Of a DNA stretch of 64,000 nucleotides, positions 33,249 through 40,429 are shown in pieces. Source of the stretch: Micromonospora arida (GTDB lineage Bacteria; Actinomycetota; Actinomycetes; Mycobacteriales; Micromonosporaceae); NCBI RefSeq assembly GCF_003857035.1, contig NZ_QGSY01000167.1:1-64000 (forward strand), in the 5' to 3' direction. Each line of letters opens with the position of its first letter. Position 1 is the first letter of the stretch. Both the position numbers and the translations under genes were made by a program. The notes under the pieces were generated by a model. It had not been told where the DNA came from and ran no database searches. It worked only from the letters and a program-made list of their open reading frames with translations.

Positions 33249-36200
33249 ATGAGCTCGGCCCAGGGGGGCGCGGACATCGGGCATCCCGCCCTGTCCGGTC
33301 ACGAGACCCCGCCGATGCTGGCGGCCGCGTTCGCGGCCGGCGGCGAGATGGGCGAGCGGTTGGCCTCCTTCGACTGGTCCTCCGGGCCGCTGGGTGAGCC
33401 AGGTCAGTGGCCCCCGACGCTCTCCAACGCGGTCGGCATGATGCTCGCCTCCAGCGCGCCGATCGTCATGTTCTGGGGCGACGAGCAGTTGGCCTTCTAC
33501 AACGACGCCTACCGGCCGACCATCGGCGGCAAACACCCGGACGTGATCGGCCAACCGGCCCGCGCGAACTGGGCGGAGACCTGGTCGGTGCTCGGCCCGC
33601 TGCTCGACAGCGTCCGGAGCACCGGCCGCTCCTACCGGGGCGAGGACCATCCCTTTCTGCTGGACCGTTACGGCTTCGTCGAGCAGACCTACTTCAACGT
33701 TTCGTACGACCCGATCCGGGGAGACGACGGCTCGGTCAGTGGCGTCTACTGCATCGTCAGCGAGACCACCGGGCGGGTGCTCGGCGAGCGTCGACTGCGA
33801 GCGCTGTCCGAGCTGGGTGCCGAGCTGACCGATATCGGCAGCGCCACGGAACTGGGTCGGACCGCCGCCGGGGTGCTCGGCCGGCACCGGGCGGACGTGC
33901 CGTTCGCCCTGATCTATCTGGCTGACGACAACGACCAGCTCACCCTGGCCGGCTGCACCGGCACCACCCCGCCCGCCGTCGATGTCACCGCGCAGTTGGT
34001 GGCCCGGCTGACCCCCGACGGCGCGCCCGCCACGATCGAGGTGGCCGCTCTGCTCGACGCGTCGCCTGTCGACGCCGCCGACCAGGCCCTCGTGCTGCCG
34101 CTCACGGCGACCAACCAGACGGTCGGCGCGCTGGTCGTCGGCGTGGCCCGTCAGCTGCCGCTCAGCGACGACTACCGCGACTTCCTCGGCCTGGTCGCCG
34201 CCCAGATCTCCCGGGCGGTCGGCACCCAGCGGGCGTACGAGCAGGAACGGGCCCGCGCCGCCGAGTTGGCCGCGCTGGACCGGGCGAAGACCAACTTCTT
34301 CGCCAACGTCAGCCACGAGTTCCGCACCCCGCTGACCCTGGTGCTCGGCCCGCTGGAGGACATGCTGGCCGACCCGGAGCTGCCCGCCACCGAAACCGAC
34401 CGGCTCACCATGATGCACCGCAACGCGCTGCGCCTGCTCAAGCTGGTCAACACAGTGCTGGACTTCTCCCGACTGGAGTCCGGTCGGCTCGCCGCCCGCT
34501 ACCAGCCCACCGACCTCGCCGGTTACACCGCCCGGCTGGCCAGCACCTTCCGCTCGGCCACCGACCGGGCCGGGTTGCGACTGGTGGTGGACTGTCCGCC
34601 GCTGCCGACGCCGGTCTTCGTCGACCGGGACATGTGGGAGAAGATCGTCCTCAACCTGGTGTCGAACGCGGTCAAGTTCACGTTCGACGGCGAGATCCGG
34701 GTGCGGATCCGGGCCGTCGAGGGCGCGGCCCGGCTGGAGGTGACCGACACCGGCGTCGGCATCGTGGCGGACGAACTGCCGCACGTCTTCGAACGGTTCC
34801 ACCGGGTGCCCGGCGTGCGGGCACGCACCCACGAAGGCACCGGCATCGGCCTCGCGCTGGTCCGGGAACTGGTCGAGATGCACGGCGGTGAGGTCGGGTT
34901 GACCAGCACTGTCGACGTGGGCAGCACCTTCACGGTGACCGTTCCGTTCGGCTCGGCGCACCTGCCGGCGGACCGGGTGGCGGCGTTCGACCCGCTGCCC
35001 GTGGGTGAGCCCGAGCAGGCCCGGCTCTTCGTGGCGGAGACCGCGCTGTGGGCCGGTGTCGCGTCGGCACCCGAGCTCGACCGGCAGCCGGCGAAGGGCA
35101 CCTCGGCTGGCCGGATCCTGGTCGTCGACGACAACGCCGACCTGCAGGAACACGTCAGTCGGCTGCTCTCCCCGACCTGGGACGTGGTCACCGCGAACGA
35201 CGGGCTGGATGCCCTGCCGCTGGCCCGCGAGGGCGGGTTCGACCTGGTGCTCACCGACGTGATGATGCCCCGGCTGGACGGGTTCGGGCTGGTGAGCGCG
35301 CTGCGCGCGGACCCGCGTACCCGGCATGTCCCGATCGTGCTGCTCTCCGCCCGCGCCGGCTCCGCGGAGGCCGTCGCCGGTCTCGCCGTCGGCGCCGACG
35401 ACTACCTCACCAAGCCGTTCTCCGCCCAGGAGCTGATCGCCCGGGTCCGGGCCAACGTCGAGCTGGGCCAGCTGCGCGGGCAGATCATCCGCCGGCTCCG
35501 GGCGCTGGCCGACGCGGCGGTGGCGGTGAACACCGCCCGATCCACCGCCGATGTGGTCCAGGTCGCCGCCCGGCACGCGTTGAGCCTCGCCCAGGCGGCT
35601 CGGGTGGTGGTCACCGCCGCCGAGGCGCGCTTCGAGGCGGACGGCGGCGGCACCGCCGCCGCCGACCCGTCCTTCGTGACCGAGCTGACCGGCACGACCG
35701 GCAAGCAGCTCGGTGAGCTGCAGGTCTGGCGGGCAGCCGGCGACGAGGCGCAGGCCGACGACGCCGCGTTGACCCAGCTGGCCCGGCTCGTCGGAGTGCG
35801 ACTGGAGAACGCCCAGCTCTACGAAGCCGAACACCGCATCGCCACCACCCTGCAGCACAGCCTGCTGCCCCGGTCGCTGCCTCAACTGCCCGGCGCGGTG
35901 GTGGCCAGCCGTTACCTGCCCGGCAGCGCCGACGTCGAGGTCGGCGGCGACTGGTACGACGCGATCGCGCTGAACGACGAGCTGGTGCTGGTCATCGGCG
36001 ACGTGGTCGGTAAGGGAGTCCGGGCCGCCGCGGCGATGGGGCAGCTGCGCAACGCGCTGCGGGCGTACGTGCTGGAGGGCTTCGATCCGGGTGAGTCGCT
36101 GACCCGGCTCAACCGGCTGGTCGGCTCCACCGAGGGCCGCTCCTTCGCGACGGTGGTCTGCCTGCTGTTCAACCCCCGCACGGGTCGACTGCGGTACGCG

Positions 36201-36905
36201 AGCGCCGGTCACCCGTCCCCACTGTTGATCACCGGAGGTGACGTGGCGTTCCTGCACGACCGGGCGCTCGGTCCACCGGTCGGCGCCCTCCCCAACACCA
36301 CGTACGAGTCGGTCGAGGGCGAGTTGCCGGCCGGCACTCGACTGCTGCTCTACACCGACGGGCTGATCGAGGACCGTCAGCTCGGCATCGATGCCTCACT
36401 GGCCCAGCTGCGCATCGACGCGGCCAGCCCGAGTGAGCACGTGGTGGACCTGATCGACGCGGTCGTGGAGCGGGTCACCGGACGGCCGCGCCGCGACGAC
36501 GTGGCGGTTCTCGCCCTGGAGGCGACGGAGCTGAACCGCTTCGCGCTGCGGCTACCGGCGGACCCGACCCGGCTCAGCATGCTCCGAAAGCGGCTGGAGG
36601 ACTTCCTGGTCGCGCACTCCGTCGGCGAGACCGACCTGTTCGACCTGACCGTTGCCGTCTCCGAGGCCGCCGCCAACGCCATCGAGCACCCGGTCCACCC
36701 CGCCGAGACCATGATCAGCGTGGAGGTGGCCATCGAGGATCGGACGGTGACGGCCACGGTGCGCGACAGCGGGCAGTGGCGGGAGTCGACCGGCTCCGGC
36801 TTCCGGGGCCGCGGCCTGGACCTGATCAGAGCGCTGGGCGAACTGTCGGTACGGCGTACCGCTGAAGGCACCGAGGTGACGCTGCGCCGGCAGTTGCAGG
36901 ACTGA
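33249..36905 (+). CDS. PAS-GAF-histidine kinase-receiver-GAF-SpoIIE-RsbW hybrid regulator
   Basis: A 1218-residue soluble signalling protein linking two-component and partner-switching systems. It has a PAS-like sensor (50-180), GAF (195-340), and HisKA with His356 in NVSHEFRTPL. The HATPase domain carries NLVSNAVKF, DTGVGI and GTGIGLAL. A receiver follows with Asp670 and Lys near 721 (LTKPFS), then a second GAF-like region (755-860) and a SpoIIE PP2C phosphatase (from about 880, with GGDWYDA, GDVVGKG and RDDVAVL). A C-terminal RsbW-type HATPase ends the chain with VSEAAANAIEH. The phosphatase should dephosphorylate STAS antagonists, and the RsbW domain may phosphorylate them or bind a sigma factor. 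A STAS gene lies convergent 26 bases away. GGAGG precedes the ATG. Confidence 0.92.
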   Translation: MSSAQGGADIGHPALSGHETPPMLAAAFAAGGEMGERLASFDWSSGPLGEPGQWPPTLSNAVGMMLASSAPIVMFWGDEQLAFYNDAYRPTIGGKHPDVIGQPARANWAETWSVLGPLLDSVRSTGRSYRGEDHPFLLDRYGFVEQTYFNVSYDPIRGDDGSVSGVYCIVSETTGRVLGERRLRALSELGAELTDIGSATELGRTAAGVLGRHRADVPFALIYLADDNDQLTLAGCTGTTPPAVDVTAQLVARLTPDGAPATIEVAALLDASPVDAADQALVLPLTATNQTVGALVVGVARQLPLSDDYRDFLGLVAAQISRAVGTQRAYEQERARAAELAALDRAKTNFFANVSHEFRTPLTLVLGPLEDMLADPELPATETDRLTMMHRNALRLLKLVNTVLDFSRLESGRLAARYQPTDLAGYTARLASTFRSATDRAGLRLVVDCPPLPTPVFVDRDMWEKIVLNLVSNAVKFTFDGEIRVRIRAVEGAARLEVTDTGVGIVADELPHVFERFHRVPGVRARTHEGTGIGLALVRELVEMHGGEVGLTSTVDVGSTFTVTVPFGSAHLPADRVAAFDPLPVGEPEQARLFVAETALWAGVASAPELDRQPAKGTSAGRILVVDDNADLQEHVSRLLSPTWDVVTANDGLDALPLAREGGFDLVLTDVMMPRLDGFGLVSALRADPRTRHVPIVLLSARAGSAEAVAGLAVGADDYLTKPFSAQELIARVRANVELGQLRGQIIRRLRALADAAVAVNTARSTADVVQVAARHALSLAQAARVVVTAAEARFEADGGGTAAADPSFVTELTGTTGKQLGELQVWRAAGDEAQADDAALTQLARLVGVRLENAQLYEAEHRIATTLQHSLLPRSLPQLPGAVVASRYLPGSADVEVGGDWYDAIALNDELVLVIGDVVGKGVRAAAAMGQLRNALRAYVLEGFDPGESLTRLNRLVGSTEGRSFATVVCLLFNPRTGRLRYASAGHPSPLLITGGDVAFLHDRALGPPVGALPNTTYESVEGELPAGTRLLLYTDGLIEDRQLGIDASLAQLRIDAASPSEHVVDLIDAVVERVTGRPRRDDVAVLALEATELNRFALRLPADPTRLSMLRKRLEDFLVAHSVGETDLFDLTVAVSEAAANAIEHPVHPAETMISVEVAIEDRTVTATVRDSGQWRESTGSGFRGRGLDLIRALGELSVRRTAEGTEVTLRRQLQD

Positions 36906-36931
36906 CCGCGCGCCCGGCGGCGGCGGGGTGC

Positions 36932-37246
36932 CTAGGCCGGGTCGAGCCAGCTCTGCTCGCCGAGGCCGGAGATCTCCAGCACCCGACGGACCTGCCGGGA
37001 CGGGCGAACGGTGAGCCGGCCCGGAAACTCCTGGGCGAGCCGGACCAGGGCGTGGATGGCGGCCGAGTCGAAGAAGGTGACCGCACTCAGGTCGAGAGTG
37101 ATCTGCCCGGCGGGCTCGCGCAGCGCCGTCTGGAGCATCGTGTCCGCGGTCGCCATGTCGACCTCGCCGGCCACCACGACGTGGAGGTGGTCACCGTCGA
37201 TCTCGGCGCTGGCGGAGAAGACGGGCGGTGCTCCCCCTTGATCCAC
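36932..37246 (-). CDS. STAS-domain anti-anti-sigma factor
   Basis: A 104-residue single-domain STAS protein of the RsbV/SpoIIAA type. The conserved phosphorylation site lies in TFFDSAAIHALVRL. It is the natural substrate and partner of the SpoIIE phosphatase and RsbW-like domain encoded by the neighbouring convergent gene. No ribosome-binding site precedes GTG 37246, but on the minus strand TTGCCC, 17 bases, CATGGT ends six bases before it, so a leaderless message fits. A longer upstream reading frame exists but its extra 51 residues do not look like STAS sequence. Confidence 0.82.
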   Translation of the reverse strand: MDQGGAPPVFSASAEIDGDHLHVVVAGEVDMATADTMLQTALREPAGQITLDLSAVTFFDSAAIHALVRLAQEFPGRLTVRPSRQVRRVLEISGLGEQSWLDPA

Positions 37247-37341
37247 GCTGACACCATGGCACAGCCACCCTGGCAGGGCAACAACCTCCGCCGGGCGGCC
37301 GTGGCGCGGGTCACCAGCGGCCCCGGCGATAGGCTTGCGGC

Positions 37342-38199
37342 ATGACCGTCCGTCCGCCGCTGACACCAGGCACGCTCTCCCCGATGCGACCGGTGCCACC
37401 CCAGATCGCCCGACCCGAGTACGTGGGCAAGGCGCGTCCGCGCGAGTGGCGTGGCTCGCACGTGCAGACGCCGGAAACCATCGAGAAGATGCGGCTCGCC
37501 AGCCGGCTCGCCGCCCAGGCGACCCAACTCGCCGGCGAGCACTGCAAGCCCGGCGTGACCACCGACGAGATCGACAAGGTGGTGCACGAGTTCCTCTGCG
37601 ACCACGGCGCGTACCCGTCGACGCTGGGCTACAAGGGCTTCCCGAAGTCCTGCTGCACCAGCCTCAACGAGGTCATCTGCCATGGCATCCCGGACACCAC
37701 GGTCCTGACCGACGGCGACATCATCAACGTCGACGTGACCGCGTACATCGGTGGGGTGCACGGTGACACCGACGCCACCTTCTGCGTCGGCGAGGTCAGT
37801 GAAGAGGCCCGGCTGCTGGTCGAGCGGACCCATGAGGCGATGATGCGCGGCATCCGCGCCGTCGCCCCTGGGCGCCAGATCAACGTGGTGGGCCGCGTCA
37901 TCGAGTCGTACGCCAAGCGGTTCGGCTACGGCGTGGTCCGCGACTTCACCGGCCACGGCATCGGCGAAGCCTTCCACAGCGGCCTCTACGTGCCGCACTA
38001 CGACAGCCCGCGCCCCACGGACATCATGGAGCCCGGCATGACGTTCACCATCGAGCCGATGATCACCCTCGGCACCTACCAGTACGACATGTGGGACGAC
38101 GGATGGACAGTGGTCACCAAGGACCGGAAGTGGACGGCGCAGTTCGAGCACACCATCGTGGTGACCGACGACGGCCACGAGATTCTGACCCTGCCGTGA
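37342..38199 (+). CDS. map: Methionine aminopeptidase type I (MapB, extended N-terminus)
   Basis: Removes initiator methionine from nascent proteins in the cytoplasm. The 285-residue length and the proline-rich N-terminal extension (residues 1-40) match the MetAP1c subclass; from memory M. tuberculosis MapB is also 285 residues. Metal ligands are visible in the [17 protein letters not shown] segment (two Asp), GHGIGEAFH (His) and TIEPM (Glu), with a final Glu in the FEHTIVV segment. TAGGCT at 37330-37335 ends six bases before the ATG, which has no ribosome-binding site, so the gene is probably leaderless. Confidence 0.96.
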   Translation: MTVRPPLTPGTLSPMRPVPPQIARPEYVGKARPREWRGSHVQTPETIEKMRLASRLAAQATQLAGEHCKPGVTTDEIDKVVHEFLCDHGAYPSTLGYKGFPKSCCTSLNEVICHGIPDTTVLTDGDIINVDVTAYIGGVHGDTDATFCVGEVSEEARLLVERTHEAMMRGIRAVAPGRQINVVGRVIESYAKRFGYGVVRDFTGHGIGEAFHSGLYVPHYDSPRPTDIMEPGMTFTIEPMITLGTYQYDMWDDGWTVVTKDRKWTAQFEHTIVVTDDGHEILTLP

Positions 38200-38240
38200 G
38201 CGCGAGGAACGCAGCGCAGCGGAGTCCCGCAGTCGCGAAC
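38196..38240 (+). repeat. Family C junction repeat, copy 2 (diverged)
   Basis: It begins GTGAGCGCGAGG at the map stop codon, diverges in the middle, and ends CCCGCAGTCGCGAAC like copy 1. The GAAGG that follows is the probable ribosome-binding site of the next gene, so the element separates stop and start codons precisely. Confidence 0.6.
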
Positions 38241-38254
38241 GAAGGGCAGGCGCC

Positions 38255-38968
38255 GTGACCGACACCCCAGCGGCGCTGCGCGAGGCGCACCACGCGGACG
38301 TCTCCGGCGGCTGGCTGCGCCCCGCCGTCTTCGGCGCGATGGACGGCCTGGTCACCAACATCGCCCTGATCGCCGGCGTCGGCGGCGGCGGGGTGTCGCC
38401 CCGCAGCATCGTGCTCACCGGCAGTGCCGGCCTCGTCGCCGGTGCGATCTCCATGGGCCTCGGCGAATACACCAGCGTGCGCTCCGCCAACGAGCAGGTC
38501 GCCGCCGAGGTGGCCAAGGAGCGACGGGAACTGGAACGGCACCCCGAGGCGGAGGCCCGGGAGCTGGCCGACGCGTGGGTGGCCCGGGGCCTGCCCCGGG
38601 ACCTCGCCACCCAGGTCGCCGAGGCGGTGCGGCGCGACCCGGAGGAGGCGCTGCGGGTGCACGTCCGCGAGGAGCTGGGCGTAGACCCCGACGACCAGCC
38701 CAGCCCGTGGGCCGCGGCGATCTCGTCGTTCCTGTTCTTCTCGATCGGCGCGCTGGTCCCGCTGCTGCCGTACCTGCTCGGCGCCACCGAACTGTGGCTG
38801 GCGCTCGCCGTCGGCGGGCTCGGGCTGTTCGCCGCCGGTGCCGTGGTGGCCCGCTTCACCCACCGTCCCTGGTGGACCAGTGGGCTGCGCCAGTTGCTGC
38901 TGGGCGCCGCGGCGGCCGGCGCCACCTACCTGATCGGCTCGCTGATCGGCGTACCGGGCGGGCTGTGA
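38255..38968 (+). CDS. VIT1/CCC1-family metal transporter
   Basis: An integral membrane protein of 237 residues. FGAMDGLVTNIALIAGVGGGG in the first helix and GAISMGLGEYTSVRSANE in the second are the signature of the vacuolar iron transporter family, and a charged cytoplasmic helical segment follows (70-145). Two or three more helices complete the fold. Family members export Fe2+ or Mn2+ from the cytoplasm; specificity here is inferred. GTG 38255 follows a GAAGGGCAGG tract. Confidence 0.9.
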   Translation: MTDTPAALREAHHADVSGGWLRPAVFGAMDGLVTNIALIAGVGGGGVSPRSIVLTGSAGLVAGAISMGLGEYTSVRSANEQVAAEVAKERRELERHPEAEARELADAWVARGLPRDLATQVAEAVRRDPEEALRVHVREELGVDPDDQPSPWAAAISSFLFFSIGALVPLLPYLLGATELWLALAVGGLGLFAAGAVVARFTHRPWWTSGLRQLLLGAAAAGATYLIGSLIGVPGGL

Positions 38969-38974
38969 CGCGCC

Positions 38975-39703
38975 TCAGGTGCTGAGCAGCTCGTCGATCG
39001 TGCCGTCGACCGCACGACCACGGGCGGCCAACTCCTCGGCCTGCCGGGCCAGCACCACACCCACCTCGGTCATGTCCGCGCCGGCCAACCCGGTACGCCG
39101 CACCGCGTCCCCCGGGTCACGGAAGTAGGTGCGACTCAGCAGACCGTTCACCGTGGCCGCCGCCAGCCGGGCCTCACCGAGCATCAGCAGAGCCTGATCG
39201 GTCTCGTACCACTCGGCGAGCCGGGCCGCCCGGGAGTGCGCCGCGCTGCCCCGGTACCACGCCTGGCGGGCCGCGGTGCTGAACTCGGCCGGCCGGGCCC
39301 GAGCCAGCCGGCCGAGGTGCTCGTCGCGCAGCGTCCGCAACCAGCCCGTCGGATCGTGCAACGCCTGCGTGGTGACGTACCGGTCGGCGGTCAGCGGCCA
39401 GAGCGGGGAGAGCACCCGGGCCTGGGCCAGATAGTCCTCGGCGGCGGCCACCGTCAGATCGACGAGCACCCCGTCCACCCGCCGGGTCGCCGGCGGCGGG
39501 CCCGTCCCGGGTCGATAGGTGACCACCAGCATTCCCGCCTCGCGGTCCCCGCCGCCGTCGTCGTCCCCGTGCGCCAGAGGCCCGTGCACCGCGATCGCGA
39601 GCGCATCGGCCGGGAACCGCCGTCGGACCGCCTCGGCGACCCGCTCCGCGACCGTCCACCGTCGATCGTCGACGCCCCGGTCGACACCGGCCAGCTCACT
39701 CAC
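38975..39703 (-). CDS. Nucleotidyltransferase-like protein, possibly degenerate
   Basis: A 242-residue protein. AVHGPLAHGDDDGGGDREAG (residues 38-57) resembles the GS-x10-D-x-D active-site loop of minimal nucleotidyltransferases, and the helical C-terminal half resembles their kanamycin-nucleotidyltransferase-like partners. The canonical GS is HG and the acidic pattern is blurred by a Gly/Asp run, so activity is doubtful. It ends six bases from the convergent transporter gene. A tandem 59-bp repeat occupies the stretch just upstream of its GTG start and may have displaced its original promoter. Confidence 0.6.
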   Translation of the reverse strand: MSELAGVDRGVDDRRWTVAERVAEAVRRRFPADALAIAVHGPLAHGDDDGGGDREAGMLVVTYRPGTGPPPATRRVDGVLVDLTVAAAEDYLAQARVLSPLWPLTADRYVTTQALHDPTGWLRTLRDEHLGRLARARPAEFSTAARQAWYRGSAAHSRAARLAEWYETDQALLMLGEARLAAATVNGLLSRTYFRDPGDAVRRTGLAGADMTEVGVVLARQAEELAARGRAVDGTIDELLST

Positions 39704-39704
39704 C

Positions 39705-39821
39705 GGACCAGCTCTGTTCGCGGCTGCGGGGCTCGCAACCCCGGCTCACGCCTCGCGCTCACGGGACCGCCTTTGTTCGCGGCTGCGGGGCTCGCAACCC
39801 CGGCTCACGCCTCGCGCTCAC
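39705..39821 (-). repeat. Family C junction repeat, two tandem copies (59-bp period)
   Basis: Two nearly identical units (47-bp cores 39716-39762 and 39775-39821 on the minus strand) follow one another with a period of 59 bases. Each contains the GGGG-TTGCGAG-CCCC stem. They fill most of the gap between the deazaflavin-dependent reductase stop and the nucleotidyltransferase-like start. Confidence 0.85.
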
Positions 39822-39854
39822 GGGACCACCTCGCTCTGGCTACCGAGCGTCAGC

Positions 39855-40355
39855 CTAGCCAGCCGACGGCGGAGCTTCGGGCGCGCCGCGCCCGGTCGGG
39901 GCCAGCCGGAAGATGTGGATCTCCCGGCCACCGGCCCGCTGCACATACGTGTGGTACGCGGGCCACGCGGTGACCAGCAGCTGCCACAACCGGTCCCGTT
40001 CGGCGCCGGAGGCCCGCTCGGCCCGCACCGCGACCCGCCGGCCCTTCACGTCCACCTCGGCGGCGGGATCGGCGAGCAGGTTCATCGCCCAGCCGGGGTG
40101 GTGGGTCTGCCCCCAGTTGGAGCCGATCACCACGTACGCGTCGCCGTCGGGCACGTAGAGCAGCGGATTGCTCCGGGGCTTGCCGGAGCGGCGGCCCGTC
40201 GTGGTGATCACCAGGGAGGGGAGCAGGCCGAGCGCGACCACCCGGCCCCGGGTGAGTCGACCGACCATCCGATCGGCCGGAACCAGCAAGCGCGCGGTGG
40301 CGCCGAACCAGCGACGATGACCGACTCGACGGACGACATTCCTGAGCACTGACAC
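39855..40355 (-). CDS. Deazaflavin (F420)-dependent nitroreductase family protein
   Basis: A 166-residue split-barrel protein of the Ddn family. TTTGRRSGKPRSNPLLYVPDGDAYVVIGSNWGQTHHPGWAMNL is its hallmark region (cofactor phosphate and substrate site), followed by the usual RDRLWQLLVTAWPAYHTYVQRAGGREIHIFRL. F420H2 reduction of quinones or nitro compounds is expected. GTG 40355 is the best start; no clear ribosome-binding site is visible. It is separated by 74 bases from the ABC permease gene upstream on the same strand. Confidence 0.9.
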   Translation of the reverse strand: MSVLRNVVRRVGHRRWFGATARLLVPADRMVGRLTRGRVVALGLLPSLVITTTGRRSGKPRSNPLLYVPDGDAYVVIGSNWGQTHHPGWAMNLLADPAAEVDVKGRRVAVRAERASGAERDRLWQLLVTAWPAYHTYVQRAGGREIHIFRLAPTGRGAPEAPPSAG

Positions 40356-40429
40356 GCCGACCAGTCTGCCGGCTGCCCGGCCCCGGCGGCACCCCCGCGC
40401 GGTCCCCTTTCGGTCGCCCGGCGGATCGG

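Noticed and set aside
33060-36257. A 1065-codon minus-strand frame opposite the hybrid kinase gene
   Set aside because: Antisense shadow of the kinase/phosphatase gene, with no start signal and no domain pattern.
36932-37399. Longer 155-residue form of the STAS protein
   Set aside because: The additional N-terminal residues are Arg/Pro/Gly-rich, do not resemble STAS sequence and would overlap the map promoter region; GTG 37246 gives the usual family length.
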